A stretch of DNA of 64,000 nucleotides from Leptasterias polaris (taxonomy: Eukaryota; Echinodermata; Asteroidea; Forcipulatida; Asteriidae): contig JAZGTN010000214.1 of NCBI GenBank assembly GCA_037783415.1, forward strand, positions 992,001 to 1,056,000, in the 5' to 3' direction. Within the stretch, counting starts at the first letter, position 1, and every line of letters begins with the position of its first letter. The position numbers and the translations under genes were made by a program. The notes beneath the pieces are model-generated. The model saw only the letters and a program-made list of their open reading frames with translations, was not told the origin of the DNA and searched no databases. Below, in pieces: positions 11,301 to 26,400 of this stretch.

Positions 11301-14300
11301 GTGGGTTCGAATCCCACCACTGCCAAGTTCGTATTTTGTTATAAACAAACAGTTTTTATTTTTACCATGTCCTTCCCTCACTCCTTCATCAAGGTAGCGT
11401 GGCCGAGCGGTCTAAGGCGCTGGTTTTAGGCACCAGTCATTTCGATGGCGTGGGTTCGAATCCCACCGCTGCCAAGTTCGTTTTTTTGGTTATAAACAAA
11501 CAGTTTTTATTTTTACCATGTCCTTCCCTCACTCCTTCATCAAGGTAGCGTGGCCGAGCGGTCTAAGGCGCTGGTTTAAGGCACCAGTCATTTCGATGGC
11601 GTGGGTTCGAATCCCACCGCTGCCAAGTTCGTATTTTGTTATAAACAAACAGTTTTTATTTTTACCATGTCCTTCCCTCACTCCTTCATCAAGGTAGCGT
11701 GGCCGAGCGGTCTAAGGCGCTGGTTTAAGGCACCAGTCATTTCGATGGCGTGGGTTCGAATCCCACCGCTGCCAAGTTTGTTTTGGGGGTTGTAAACAAA
11801 CAATTTTTATTTTTACCATACCCTTCCCTCAGTCCTTCATTAAGGGAGCGTGGCCGAGCGGTCTAAAACGCTGGTTAAAGGCACCAGTCATTTCGTTGGC
11901 GTGGGTAAGAATCCCACCGCTGCCTATTTAGTTTTTTTTGTTATAAACAAACAGTTTTTATTTCTACCATGGCCTACCGTCACTACTTCATCAAGGTAGC
12001 GTGGCCGAGCGGTCTAAGGCGCTGGTTTTAGGCACCAGTCATTTCGATGGCGTGGGTTCGAATCCCACCGCTGCCAAGTTCGTTTTTGTTATAAACAAAA
12101 AATTTTTTTTACCATGTCCTTCCCTCACTCCTTCATCAAGGTAGCGTGGCCGAGCGGTCTAAGGCGCTGGTTTAAGGCACCAGGTTCGAATCCCACCGCT
12201 GCCAAGTTCGTTTGGGGGGTTATAAACAAAAAAAAATTATTTTTACCATACCCTTCCCTCACTCCTTCATCAAGGTAGCGTGGCCGAGCGGTCTAAGGCG
12301 CTGGTTTAAGGCACCAGTCATTTCGATGGCGTGGCTTTGAATCCCACCGCTGCCAAGTTCGTATTTTGTTATAAACAAACAGTTTTTATTTTTAACATGT
12401 CCTTCCCTCACTCCTTCATCAAGGTAGCGTGGCCGAGCGGTCTAAGGCGCTGGTTTTAGGCACCAGTCATTTCGATGGCCTGGGTTCGAATCCCACCGCT
12501 GCCAAGTTCGTTTTTTTGGTTATAAACAAACAGTTTTTATGTTTACCATGTCCTTCCCTCACTCCTTCATCAAGGTAGCGTGGACGAGCGGTCTAAAGCG
12601 CTGGTTTAAGGCACCAGTCATTTCGATGGCGTGGGTTCGAATCCCAACGCTGCCAAGTTCGTTTTTTTTGGTTATAAACAAACAGTTTTTATTTTTACCA
12701 TGTCCTTCCCTCACTCCTTCATCAAGGTAGCGTGGCCGAGCGGTCTAAGGCGCTGGTTTAAGGCACCAGTCATTTCGATGGCGTGGGTTCGAATCCCACC
12801 GCTGCCAAGTTTGTTTTGGGGGTTATAAACAAACAATTTTTATTTTTACCATACCCTTCCCTCAGTCCTTCTTTAAGGTAGCGTGGGCGAGCGGTCTAAA
12901 ACGCTGGTTAAAGGCACCAGTCATTTCGTTGGCGTGGGTAAGAATCCCACCGCTGCCTATTTAGTTTTTTTTGTTATAAACAAACATTTTTTATTTCTAC
13001 CATGGCCTACCGTCACTACTTCATCAAGGTAGCGTGGCCGAGCGGTCTAAGGCGCTGGTTTAAGGCACCAGGTTCGAATCCCACCGCTGCCAAGTTCGTT
13101 TGGGGGGTTATAAACAAAAACAATTTATTTTTACCATACCCTTCCCTCACTCCTTCATCAAGGTAGCGTGGCCGAGCGGTCTAAGGCGCTGGTTTAAGGC
13201 ACCAGTCATTTCGATGGCGTGGCTTTGAATCCCACCGCTGCCAAGTTCGTATTTTGTTATAAACAAACAGTTTTTATTTTTACCGTGTCCTTCCCTCACT
13301 CCTTCATCAAGGTAGCGTGGCCGAGCGGTCTAAGGCGCTGGTTTTAGGCACCAGTCATTTCGATGGCGTGGGTTCGAATCCCACCGCTGCCAAGTTCGTT
13401 TTTTTGGTTATAAACAAACAGTTTTTATTTTTACCATGTCCTTCCCTCACTCCTTCATCAAGGTAGCGTGGCCGAGCGGTCTAAGGCGCTGGTTTAAGGC
13501 ACCAGTCATTTCGATGGCGTGGGTTCGAATCCCACCGCTGCCAAGTTCGTATTTTGTTATAAACAAACAGTTTTATTTTTTACCATGTCCTTCCCTCACT
13601 CCTTCATCAAGGTAGCGTGGCCGAGCGGTCTAAGGCGCTGGTTTTAGGCACCAGTCATTTCGATGGCGTGGGTTCGAATCCCACCGCTGCCAAGTTCGTT
13701 TTTTTTGGTTATAAACAAACAGTTTTTATTTTTACCATGTCCTTCCCTCACTCCTTCATCAAGGTAGCGTGGCCGAGCGGTCTAAGGCGCTGGTTTAAGG
13801 CACCAGTCATTTCGATGGCGTGGGTTCGAATCCCACCGCTGCCAAGTTTCTTTTGGGGGTTATAAACAAACAATTTTTATTTTTACCATACCCTTCCCTC
13901 AGTCCTTCTTTAAGTTAGCGTGGCCGAGCGGTCTAAAACGCTGGTTAAAGGCACCAGTCATTTCGTTGGCGTGGGTAAGAATCCCACCGCTGCCTATTTT
14001 TTTTATTTTTTTATAAACAAACATTTTTTATTTCTACCATGGCCTACCGTCACTACTTCATCAAGGTAGCGTGGCCGAGCGGTCTAAGGCGCTGGTTTAA
14101 GGCACCAGGTTCGAATCCCACCGCTGCCAAGTTCGTTTGGGGGGTTATAAACAAAAACAATTTATTTTTACCATACCCTTCCCTCACTCCTTCATCAAGG
14201 TAGCGTGGCCGAGCGGTCTAAGGCGCTGGTTTAAGGCACCAGTCATTTCGATGGCGTGGGTTCGAATCCCACCGCTGCCAAGTTTGTTTTGGGGGTTATA

Positions 14301-14349
14301 AACAAACAGTTTTTATTTTTACCATGTCCTTCCCTCACTCCTTCATCAA

Positions 14350-14431
14350 GGTAGCGTGGCCGAGCGGTCTAAGGCGCTGGTTTAAGGCACCAGTCATTTC
14401 GATGGCGTGGGTTCGAATCCCACCGCTGCCA
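14350..14431 (+). tRNA. tRNA-Leu(AAG), intact
   Basis: A full 82-nt copy with all stems, both promoter boxes and loop TTAAGGC. It lies one unit before an intact TAG copy, showing the alternation of the two isoacceptors. Confidence 0.92.
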
Positions 14432-17400
14432 AGTTCGTATTTTGTTATAAACAAACAGTTTTTATTTTTACCATGTCCTTCCCTCACTCCTTCATCAAGG
14501 TAGCGTGGCCGAGCGGTCTAAGGCGCTGGTTTTAGGCACCAGTCATTTCGATGGCGTGGGTTCGAATCCCACCGCTGCCAAGTTCGTTTTGGGGGTTGTA
14601 AACAAACAATTTTTATTTTTACCATACCCTTCCCTCAGTCCTTCATTAAGGGAGCGTGGCCGAGCGGTCTAAAACGCTGGTTAAAGGCACCAGTCATTTC
14701 GTTGGCGTGGGTAAGAATCCCACCGCTGCCTATTTAGGTTTTTTTGTTATAAACAAACAGTTTTTATTTCTACCATGGCCTACCGTCACTACTTCATCAA
14801 GGTAGCGTGGCCGAGCGGTCTAAGGCGCTGGTTTTAGGCACCTGTCATTTCGATGGCGTGGGTTCGAATCCCACCGCTGCCAAGTTCGTTTTTGTTATAA
14901 ACAAACATTTTTTTTTTACCATGTCCTTCCCTCACTCCTTCATCAAGGTAGCGTGGCCGAGCGGTCTAAGGCGCTGGTTTAAGGCACCAGGTTCGAATCC
15001 CACCGCTGCCAAGTTCGTTTGGGGGGTTATAAACAAAAACAATTTATTTTTACCATACCCTTCCCTCACTCCTTCATCAAGGTAGCGTGGCCGAGCGGTC
15101 TAAGGCGCTGGTTTAAGGCACCAGTCATTTCGATGGCGTGGCTTTGAATCCCACCGCTGCCAAGTTCGTATTTTGTTATAAACAAACAGTTTTTATTTTT
15201 AACATGTCCTTCCCTCACTCCTTCATCAAGGTAGCGTGGCCGAGCGGTCTAAGGCGCTGGTTTTAGGCACCAGTCATTTCGATGGCCTGGGTTCGAATCC
15301 CACCGCTGCCAAGTTCGTTTTTTTGGTTATAAACAAACAGTTTTTATTTTTACCATGTCCTTCCCTCACTCCTTCATCAAGGTAGCGTGGACGAGCGGTC
15401 TAAGGCGCTGGTTTAAGGCACCAGTCATTTCGATGGCGTGGGTTCGAATCCCAACGCTGCCAAGTTCGGTTTTTTTTGTTATAAACAAACAGTTTTTATT
15501 TTTACCATGTCCTTCCCTCACTCCTTCATCAAGGTAGCGTGGCCGAGCGGTCTAAGGCGCTGGTTTAAGGCACCAGTCATTTCGATGGCGTGGGTTCGAA
15601 TCCCACCGCTGCCAAGTTTGTTTTGGGGGTTATAAACAAACAATTTTTATTTTTACCATACCCTTCCGTCACTCCTTCATCAAGGTAGCGTGGCCGAGCG
15701 GTCTAAGGCGCTGGTTTAAGGCACCAGTCATTTCGATGGCGTGGCTTTGAATCCCACTGCTGCCAAGTTCGTTTTTTGTTATAAAGAAACAGTTTTTATT
15801 TTTACCATGTCCTTCCCTCACTCCTTCATCAAGGTAGCGTGGCCGAGCGGTCTAAGGCGCTGGTTTAAGGCACCAGGTTCGAATCCCACCGCTGCCAAGT
15901 TCGTTTGGGGGGGTTATAAACAAAAACAATTTATTTTTACCATACCCTTCCCTCACTCCTTCATCAAGGTAGCGTGGCCGAGCGGTCTAAGGCGCTGGTT
16001 TTAGGCACCAGTCATTTCGATGGCGTGGGTTCGAATCCCATCGCTGCCAAGTTCGTTTTTCTTATAAACAAAAAATTTTTATTTTTACCATACCCTTCCC
16101 TCACTCCTTCATCAAGGTAGCGTGGCCGAGCGGTCTAAGACGCTGGTTTAAGGCACCAGTCATTTCGATGGCGTGGGTTCGAATCCCACCGCTGCCAAGT
16201 TCGTATTTTGTTATAAACAAACAGTTTTTATTTTTAACATGTCCTTCCCTCACTCCTTCATCAAGGTAGCGTGGCCGAGCGGTCTAAGGCGCTGGTTTTA
16301 GGCACCAGTCATTTCGATGGCCTGGGTTCGAATCCCACCGCTGCCAAGTTCGTTTTTTAGGTTATAAACAAACAGTTTTTATTTTTACCATGTCCTTCCC
16401 TCACTCCTTCATCAAGGTAGCGTGGCCGAGCGGTCTAAGGCGCTGGTTTAAGGCACCAGTCATTTCGATGGCGTGGGTTCGAATCCCACCGCTGCCAAGT
16501 TCGTATTTTGTTATAAACAAACAGTTTTTATTTTTACTATGTCCTTCCCTCACTCCTTCATCAAGGTAGCGTGGCCGAGCGGTCTAAGGCGCTGGTTTTA
16601 GGCACCAGTCATTTCGATGGCGTGGGTTCGAATCCCACCGCTGCCAAGTTCGTTTTTTTGGTTATAAACAAACAGTTTTTATTTTTACCATGTCCTTCCC
16701 TCACTCCTTCATCAAGGTAGCGTGGCCGAGCGGTCTAAGGCGCAGGTTTAAGGCACCAGTCATTTCGATGGCGTGGGTTCGAATCCCACCGCTGCCAAGT
16801 TCGTATTTTGTTATAAACAAACAGTTTTTATTTTTACCATGTCCTTCCCTCACTCCTTCATCAAGGTAGCGTGGCCGAGCGGTCTAAGGCGCTGGTTTTA
16901 GGCACCAGTCATTTCGATGGCGTGGGTTCGAATCCCACCGCTGCCAAGTTCGTTTTGGGGGTTGTAAACAAACAATTTTTATTTTTACCATACCCTTCCC
17001 TCAGTCCTTCATTAAGGGAGCGTGGCCGAGCGGTCTAAAACGCTGGTTAAAGGCACCAGTCATTTCGTTGGCGTGGGTAAGAATCCCACCGCTGCCTATT
17101 TAGGTTTTTTTGTTATAAACAAACAGTTTTTATTTCTACCATGGCCTACCGTCACTACTTCATCAAGGTAGCGTGGCCGAGCGGTCTAAGGCGCTGGTTT
17201 TAGGCACCAGTCATTTCGATGGCGTGGGTTCGAATCCCACCGCTGCCAAGTTCGTTTTTGTTATAAACAAACATTTTTTTTTTACCATGTCCTTCCCTCA
17301 CTCCTTCATCAAGGTAGCGTGGCCGAGCGGTCTAAGGCGCTGGTTTAAGGCACCAGGTTCGAATCCCACCGCTGCCAAGTTCGTTTGGGGGGTTATAAAC

Positions 17401-18060
17401 AAAAACAATTTATTTTTACCATACCCTTCCCTCACTCCTTCATCAAGGTAGCGTGGCCGAGCGGTCTAAGGCGCTGGTTTAAGGCACCAGTCATTTCGAT
17501 GGCGTGGCTTTGAATCCCACCGCTGCCAAGTTCGTATTTTGTTATAAACAAACAGTTTTTATTTTTAACATGTCCTTCCCTCACTCCTTCATCAAGGTAG
17601 CGTGGCCGAGCGGTCTAAGGCGCTGGTTTTAGGCACCAGTCATTTCGATGGCCTGGGTTCGAATCCCACCGCTGTCAAGTTCGTTTTTTTGGTTATAAAC
17701 AAACAGTTTTTATTTTTACCATGTCCTTCCCTCACTCCTTCATCAAGGTAGCGTGGACGAGCGGTCTAAGGCGCTGGTTTAAGGCACCAGTCATTTCGAT
17801 GGCGTGGGTTCGAATCCCAACGCTGCCAAGTTCGTTTTTTTTGGTTATAAACAAACAGTTTTTATTTTTACCATGTCCTTCCCTCACTCCTTCATCAAGG
17901 TAGCGTGGCCGAGCGGTCTAAGGCGCTGGTTTAAGGCACCAGTCATTTCGATGGCGTGGGTTCGAATCCCACCGCTGCCAAGTTTGTTTTGGGGGTTATA
18001 AACAAACAATTTTTATTTTTACCATACCCTTCCGTCACTCCTTCATCAAGGTAGCGTGGC
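14430..18060 (+). repeat. 16-unit spaced duplication, offset 2366 bp
   Basis: The block at about 14,430-15,690 matches about 16,796-18,056 in variant order and spacer types. The interval between the blocks has a different order. Confidence 0.7.
14499..14580 (+). tRNA. tRNA-Leu(TAG), intact
   Basis: A full 82-nt copy with loop TTTAGGC. It starts 149 bp after the preceding AAG copy, giving the array period directly. Confidence 0.92.
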
Positions 18061-19399
18061 CGAGCGGTCTAAGGCGCTGGTTTAAGGCACCAGTCATTTC
18101 GATGGCGTGGGTTCGAATCCCACCGCTGCCAAGTTTGTTTTGGGGGTTATAAACAAACAATTTTTATTTTTACCATACCCTTCCCTCAGTCCTTCATTAA
18201 GGTAGCGTGGCCGAGCGGTCTAAGACGCTGGTTAAAGGCACCAGTCATTTCGTTTGCGTGGGTAAGAATCCCACCGCTGCCTATTTAGTTTTTTTTTGTT
18301 ATAAACAAACATTTTTTATTTCTACCATGGCCTACCGTCACTACTTCATCAAGGTAGCGTGGCCGAGCGGTCTAAGGCGCTGGTTTTAGGCACCAGTCAT
18401 TTCGATGGCGTGGGTTCGAATCCCACCGCTGCCAAGTTCGTGTTTGTTACAAACAAACTTTTTTTTTTTACCATGTCCTTCCCTCACTCCTTCATCAAGG
18501 TAGCGTGGCCGAGCGGTCTAAGGCGCTGGTTTAAGGCACCAGTCATTTCGATGGCGTGGCTTTGAATCCCACCGCTGCCAAGTTCGTATTTTGTTATAAA
18601 CAAACAGTTTTTATTTTTACCATGTCCTTCCCTCACTCCTTCATCAAGGTAGCGTGGCCGAGCGGTCTAAGGCGCTGGTTTTAGGCACCAGTCATTTCGA
18701 TGGCGTGGGTTCAAATCCCACCGCTGCCAAGTTCGTTTTTTTGGTTATAAACAAACAGTTTTTATTTTTACCATGTCCTTCCCTCACTCCTTCATCAAGG
18801 TAGCGTGGCCGAGCGGTCTAAGGCGCTGGTTTAAGGCACCAGTCATTTCGATGGCGTGGGTTCCAATCCCACCGCTGCCAAGTTAGTTTTGGGGGTTATA
18901 AACAAACAATTTTTATTTTTACCATACCCTTCCCTCAGTCCTTCATTAAGGTAGCGTGGCCGAGCGGTCTAAGACGATGGTTAAAGGCACCAGTCATTTC
19001 GATGGCGTGGGTTCGAATCCCACCGCTGCCAAGTTCGTTTTTGTTATAAACAAACATTTTTTTTTACCATGTCCTTCCCTCACTCCTTCATCAAGGTAGC
19101 GTGGCCGAGCGGTCTAAGGCGCTGGTTTAAGGCACCAGTCATTTCGATGGCGTGGGTTCCAATCCCACCGCTGCCAAGTTTGTTTTGGGGGTTATAAACA
19201 AACAATTTTTATTTTTACCATACCCTTCCCTCAGTCCTTCATTAAGGTAGCGTGGCCGAGCGGTCTAAGACGCTGGTTTAAGGCACCAGTCATTTCGATG
19301 GCGTGGGTTCGAATCCCACCGCTGCCAAGTTAGTATTTTGTTATAAACAAAAAGTTTTTATTTTTACCATGTCCTTCCCTCACTCCTTCATCAAGGTAG

Positions 19400-21430
19400 C
19401 GTGGCCGAGCGGTCTAAGGCGCTGGTTTTAGGCACCAGTCATTTCGATGGCGTGGGTTCGAATCCCACCGCTGCCAAGTTCGTTTTTGTTATAAACAAAC
19501 TTTTTTTTTTTACCATGTCCTTCCCTCACTCCTTTATCAAGGTAGCGTGGCCGAGCGGTCTAAGGCTCTGGTTTAAGGCACCAGGTTCGAATCCCACCGC
19601 TGCCAAGTTCGTTTGGGGGGTTATAAACAAAAACAATTTATTTTTACCATACCCTTCCCTCACTCCTTCATCAAGGTAGCGTGGCCGAGCGGTCTAAGGC
19701 GCTGGTTTAAGGCACCAGTCATTTCGATGGCGTGGCTTTGAATCCCACTGCTGCCAAGTTCGTTTTTTGTTATAAAGAAACAGTTTTTATTTTTACCATG
19801 TCCTTCCCTCACTCCTTCATCAAGGTAGCGTGGCCGAGCGGTCTAAGGCGCTGGTTTAAGGCACCAGGTTCGAATCCCACCGCTGCCAAGTTCGTTTGGG
19901 GGGTTTATAAACAAAAACAATTTATTTTTACCATACCCTTCCCTCACTCCTTCATCAAGGTAGCGTGGCCGAGCGGTCTAAGGCGCTGGTTTTAGGCACC
20001 AGTCATTTCGATGGCGTGGGTTCGAATCCCATCGCTGCCAAGTTCGTTTTTCTTATAAACAAACAATTTTTATTTTTACCATACCCTTCCCTCACTCCTT
20101 CATCAAGGTAGCGTGGCCGAGCGGTCTAAGACGCTGGTTTAAGGCACCAGTCATTTCGATGGCGTGGGTTCGAATCCCACCGCTGCCAAGTTTGTTTTGG
20201 GGGTTGTAAACAAACAATTTTTATTTTTACCATACCCTTCCCTCAGTCCTTCATTAAGGGAGCGTGGCCGAGCGGTCTAAAACGCTGGTTAAAGGCACCA
20301 GTCATTTCGTTGGCGTGGGTAAGAATCCCACCGCTGCCTTTTTAGTTTTTTTTTGTTATAAACAAACAGTTTTTATTTCTACCATGGCCTACCGTCACTA
20401 CTTCATCAAGGTAGCGTGGCCGAGCGGTCTAAGGCGCTGGTTTTAGGCACCAGTCATTTCGATGGCGTGGGTTCGAATCCCACCGCTGCCAAGTTCGTTT
20501 TTGTTATAAACAAAAAGTTTTTATTTTTACCATGTCCTTCCCTCACTCCTTCATCAAGGTAGCGTGGCCGAGCGGTCTAAGGCGCTGGTTTTAGGCACCA
20601 GTCATTTCGATGGCGTGGGTTCGAATCCCACCGCTGCCAAGTTCGTTTTTGTTATAAACAAACTTTTTTTTTTTACCATGTCCTTCCCTCACTCCTTTAT
20701 CAAGGTAGCGTGGCCGAGCGGTCTAAGGCTCTGGTTTAAGGCACCAGGTTCGAATCCCACCGCTGCCAAGTTCGTTTGGGGGGTTATAAACAAAAACAAT
20801 TTATTTTTACCATACCCTTCCCTCACTCCTTCATCAAGGTAGCGTGGCCGAGCGGTCTAAGGCGCTGGTTTAAGGCACCAGTCATTTCGATGGCGTGGCT
20901 TTGAATCCCACTGCTGCCAAGTTCGTTTTTTGTTATAAAGAAACAGTTTTTATTTTTACCATGTCCTTCCCTCACTCCTTCATCAAGGTAGCGTGGCCGA
21001 GCGGTCTAAGGCTCTGGTTTAAGGCACCAGGTTCGAATCCCACCGCTGCCAAGTTCGTTTGGGGGGTTTATAAACAAAAACAATTTATTTTTACCATACC
21101 CTTCCCTCACTCCTTCATCAAGGTAGCGTGGCCGAGCGGTCTAAGGCGCTGGTTTTAGGCACCAGTCATTTCGATGGCGTGGGTTCGAATCCCATCGCTG
21201 CCAAGTTCGTTTTTCTTATAAACAAACAATTTTTATTTTTACCATACCCTTCCCTCACTCCTTCATCAAGGTAGCGTGGCCGAGCGGTCTAAGACGCTGG
21301 TTTAAGGCACCAGTCATTTCGATGGCGTGGGTTCGAATCCCACCGCTGCCAAGTTTGTTTTGGGGGTTGTAAACAAACAATTTTTATTTTTACCATACCC
21401 TTCCCTCAGTCCTTCATTAAGGGAGCGTGG
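19400..21430 (+). repeat. 8-unit tandem duplication, offset 1163 bp
   Basis: Markers at 19,400-20,264 recur 1163 bp later. They include the CCTTTATCAAGG flank, GGCTCTGG copies and the rare spacer variant TTATAAAGAAACAG. Confidence 0.8.
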
Positions 21431-23354
21431 CCGAGCGGTCTAAAACGCTGGTTAAAGGCACCAGTCATTTCGTTGGCGTGGGTAAGAATCCCACCGCTGC
21501 CTATTTAGTTTTTTTTTGTTATAAACAAACAGTTTTTATTTCTACCATGGCCTACCGTCACTACTTCATCAAGGTAGCGTGGCCGAGCGGTCTAAGGCGC
21601 TGGTTTTAGGCACCAGTCATTTCGATGGCGTGGGTTCGAATCCCACCGCTGCCAAGTTCGTTTTTGTTATAAACAAACATTTTTTTTTTACCATGTCCTT
21701 CCCTCACTCCTTCATCAAGGTAGCGTGGCCGAGCGGTCTAAGGCGCTGGTTTAAGGCACCAGGTTCGAATCCCACCGCTGCCAAGTTCGTTTGGGGGGTT
21801 ATAAACAAAAACAATTTATTTTTACCATACCCTTCCCTCACTCCTTCATCAAGGTAGCGTGGCCGAGCGGTCTAAGGCGCTGGTTGAAGGCACCAGTCAT
21901 TTCGATGGCGTGGCTTTGAATCCCACCGCTGCCAAGTTCGTATTTTGTTATAAACAAACAGTTTTTATTTTTAACATGTCCTTCCCTCACTCCTTCATCA
22001 AGGTAGCGTGGCCGAGCGGTCTAAGGCGCTGGTTTTAGGCACCAGTCATTTCGATGGCCTGGGTTCGAATCCCACCGCTGCCAAGTTCGTTTTTTGGGTT
22101 ATAAACAAACAGTTTTTATTTTTACCATGTCCTTCCCTCACTACTTCATCAAGGTAGCGTGGACGAGCGGTCTAAGGCGCTGGTTTAAGGCACCAGTCAT
22201 TTCGATGGCGTGGGTTCGAATCCCAACGCTGCCAAGTTCGTTTTTTTTGGTTATAAACAAACAGTTTTTATTTTTACCATGTCCTTCCCTCACTCCTTCA
22301 TCAAGGTAGCGTGGCCGAGCGGTCTAAGGCGCTGGTTTAAGGCACCAGTCATTTCGATGGCGTGGGTTCGAATCCCACTGTTGCCAAGTTTGTTTTGGGG
22401 GTTATAAACAAACAATTTTTATTTTTACCATACCCTTCCGTCACTCCTTCATCAAGGTAGCGTGGCCGAGCGGTCTAAGGCGCCGGTTTAAGGCACCAGT
22501 CATTTCGATGGCGTGGGTTCGAATCCCACCGCTGCCAAGTTTGTTTTGGGGGTTATAAACAAACAATTTTTATTTTTACCATACCCTTCCCTCAGTCCTT
22601 CATTAAGGTAGCGTGGCCGAGCGGTCTAAGACGCTGGTTAAAGGCACCAGTCATTTCGTTTGCGTGGGTAAGAATCCCACCGCTGCCTATTTAGTTTTTT
22701 TTTATTATAAACAAACATTTTTTATTTCTACCATGGCCTACCGTCACTACTTCATCAAGGTAGCGTGGCCGAGCGGTCTAAGGCGCTGGTTTTAGGCACC
22801 AGTCATTTCGATGGCGTGGGTTCGAATCCCTCCGCTGCCAAGTTCGTTTTTGTTAAAAACAAACTTTTTTTTTACCATGTCCTTCCCTCACTCCTTCATC
22901 AAGGTAGCGTGGCCGAGCGGTCTAAGGCGCTGGTTTAAGGCACCAGTCATTTCGATGGCGTGGCTTTGAATCCCACCGCTGCCAAGTTCGTATTTTGTTA
23001 TAAACAAACAGTTTTTATTTTTACCATGTCCTTCCCTCAATCCTTCATCAAGGTAGCGTGGCCGAGCGGTCTAAGGCGCTGGTTTTAGGCACCAGTCATT
23101 TCGATGGCGTGGGTTCGAATCCCACTGCTGCCAAGTTTGTTTTGGGGGTTGTAAACAAACAATTTTTATTTTTACCATACCCTTCCCTCAGTCCTTCATT
23201 AAGGGAGCGTGGCCGAGCGGTCTAAAACGCTGGTTAAAGGCACCAGTCATTTCGTTGGCGTGGGTAAGAATCCCACCGCTGCCTATTTAGTTTTTTTTAT
23301 TTATAAACAAACAGTTTTTATTTCTACCATGGCCTACCGTCACTACTTCATCAA

Positions 23355-23436
23355 GGTAGCGTGGCCGAGCGGTCTAAGGCGCTGGTTTTAGGCACCAGTC
23401 ATTTCGATGGCGTGGGTTCGAATCCCACCGCTGCCA
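23355..23436 (+). tRNA. tRNA-Leu(TAG), intact
   Basis: An intact copy inside the first half of the 4297-bp duplication. Its partner is at 27,652-27,733. Confidence 0.92.
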
Positions 23437-26400
23437 AGTTCGTTTTTGTTATAAACAAACATTTTTTTTTTACCATGTCCTTCCCTCACTCCTTCATCAA
23501 GGTAGCGTGGCCGAGCGGTCTAAGGCGCTGGTTTAAGGCACCAGGTTCGAATCCCACCGCTGCCAAGTTCGTTTGGGGGGTTATAAACAAAAACAATTTA
23601 TTTTTACCATACCCTTCCCTCACTCCTTCATCAAGGTAGCGTGGCCGAGCGGTCTAAGGCGCTGGTTGAAGGCACCAGTCATTTCGATGGCGTGGCTTTG
23701 AATCCCACCGCTGCCAAGTTCGTATTTTGTTATAAACAAACAGTTTTTATTTTTAACATGTCCTTCCCTCACTCCTTCATCAAGGTAGCGTGGCCGAGCG
23801 GTCTAAGGCGCTGGTTTTAGGCACCAGTCATTTCGATGGCCTGGGTTCGAATCCCACCGCTGCCAAGTTCGTTTTTTGGGTTATAAACAAACAGTTTTTA
23901 TTTTTACCATGTCCTTCCCTCACTACTTCATCAAGGTAGCGTGGACGAGCGGTCTAAGGCGCTGGTTTAAGGCACCAGTCATTTCGATGGCGTGGGTTCG
24001 AATCCCAACGCTGCCAAGTTCGTTTTTTTTTTTTTTAAACAAACAGTTTTTATTTTTACCATGTCCTTCCCTCACTCCTTCATCAAGGTAGCGTGGCCGA
24101 GCGGTCTAAGGCGCTGGTTTAAGGCACCAATTATTTCGATGGCGTGGGTTCGAATCCCACCGCTGCCAAGTTTGTTTTGGGGGTTATAAACAAACCATTT
24201 TTATTTTTACCATACCCTTCCGTCACTCCTTCATCAAGGTAGCGTGGCCGAGCGGTCTAAGGCGCTGGTTTAAGGCACCAGTCATTTCGATGGCGTGGGT
24301 TCGAATCCCACCGCTGCCAAGTTTGTTTTGGGGGTTATAAACAAACAATTTTTATTTTTACCATACCCTTCCCTCAGTCCTTCATTAAGGTAGCGTGGCC
24401 GAGCGGTCTAAGACGCTGGTTAAAGGCACCAGTCATTTCGTTTGCGTGGGTAAGAATCCCACCGCTGCCTATTTAGTTTTTTTTTATTATAAACAAACAT
24501 TTTTTATTTCTACCATGGCCTACCATCACTACTTCATCAAGGTAGCGTGGCCGAGCGGTCTAAGGCGCTGGTTTTAGGCACCAGTCATTTCGATGGCGTG
24601 GGTTCGAATCCCTCCGCTGCCAAGTTCGTTTTTGTTAAAAACAAACTTATTTTTTTACCATGTCCTTCCCTCACTCCTTCATCAAGGTACCGTGGCCGAG
24701 CGGTCTAAGGCGCTGGTTTAAGGCACCAGTCATTTCGATGGCGTGGCTTTGAATCCCACCGCTGCCAAGTTCGTATTTTGTTATAAACAAACAGTTTTTA
24801 TTTTTACCATGTCCTTCCCTCACTCCTTCATCAAGGTAGCGTGGCCGAGCGGTCTAAGGCGCTGGTTTTAGGCACCAGTCATTTCGATGGCGTGGTTTCG
24901 AATCCCACCGCTGCCAAGTTCGTTTTTTTGGTTATAAACAAACAGTTTTTATTTTTACCATGTCCTTCCCTCACTCCTTCATCAAGGTAGCGTGGCCGAG
25001 CGGTCTAAGGCGCTGGTTTAAGGCACCAGTCATTTCGATGGCGTGGGTTCGAATCCCACCGCTGCCAAGTTCGTATTTTGTTATAAACAAACAGTTTTTA
25101 TTTTTACCATGTCCTTCCCTCACTACTTCATCAAGGTAGCGTGGCCGAGCGGTCTTAGGCGCTGGTTTAAGGCACCAGTCATTTCGATGGCGTGGCTTTG
25201 AATCCCACTGCTGCCAAGTTCGTTTTTTGTTATAAAGAAACAGTTTTTATTTTTACCATGTCCTTCCCTCACTCCTTCATCAAGGTAGCGTGGCCGAGCG
25301 GTCTAAGGCTCTGGTTTAAGGCACCAGGTTCGAATCCCACCGCTGCCAAGTTCGTTTGGGGGGTTTATAAACAAAAACAATTTATTTTTACCATACCCTT
25401 CCCTCACTCCTTCATCAAGGTAGCGTGGCCGAGCGGTCTAAGGCGCTGGTTTTAGGCACCAGTCATTTCGATGGCGTGGGTTCGAATCCCATCGCTGCCA
25501 AGTTCGTTTTTCTTATAAACAAACAATTTTTATTTTTACCATACCCTTCCCTCACTCCTTCATCAAGGTAGCGTGGCCGAGCGGTCTAAGACGCTGGTTT
25601 AAGGCACCAGTCATTTCGATGGCGTGGGTTCGAATCCCACCGCTGCCAAGTTTGTTTTGGGGGTTGTAAACAAACAATTTTTATTTTTACCATACCCTTC
25701 CCTCAGTCCTTCATTAAGGGAGCGTGGCCGAGCGGTCTAAAACGCTGGTTAAAGGCACCAGTCATTTCGTTGGCGTGGGTAAGAATCCCACCGCTGCCTA
25801 TTTAGTTTTTTTTTGTTATAAACAAACAGTTTTTATTTCTACCATGGCCTACCGTCACTACTTCATCAAGGTAGCGTGGCCGAGCGGTCTAAGGCGCTGG
25901 TTTTAGGCACCAGTCATTTCGATGGCGTGGGTTCGAATCCCACCGCTGCCAAGTTCGTTTTTGTTATAAACAAACATTTTTTTTTTACCATGTCCTTCCC
26001 TCACTCCTTCATCAAGGTAGCGTGGCCGAGCGGTCTAAGGCGCTGGTTTAAGGCACCAGGTTCGAATCCCACCGCTGCCAAGTTCGTTTGGGGGGTTATA
26101 AACAAAAACAATTTATTTTTACCATACCCTTCCCTCACTCCTTCATCAAGGTAGCGTGGCCGAGCGGTCTAAGGCGCTGGTTGAAGGCACCAGTCATTTC
26201 GATGGCGTGGCTTTGAATCCCACCGCTGCCAAGTTCGTATTTTGTTATAAACAAACAGTTTTTATTTTTAACATGTCCTTCCCTCACTCCTTCATCAAGG
26301 TAGCGTGGCCGAGCGGTCTAAGGCGCTGGTTTTAGGCACCAGTCATTTCGATGGCCTGGGTTCGAATCCCACCGCTGCCAAGTTCGTTTTTTGGGTTATA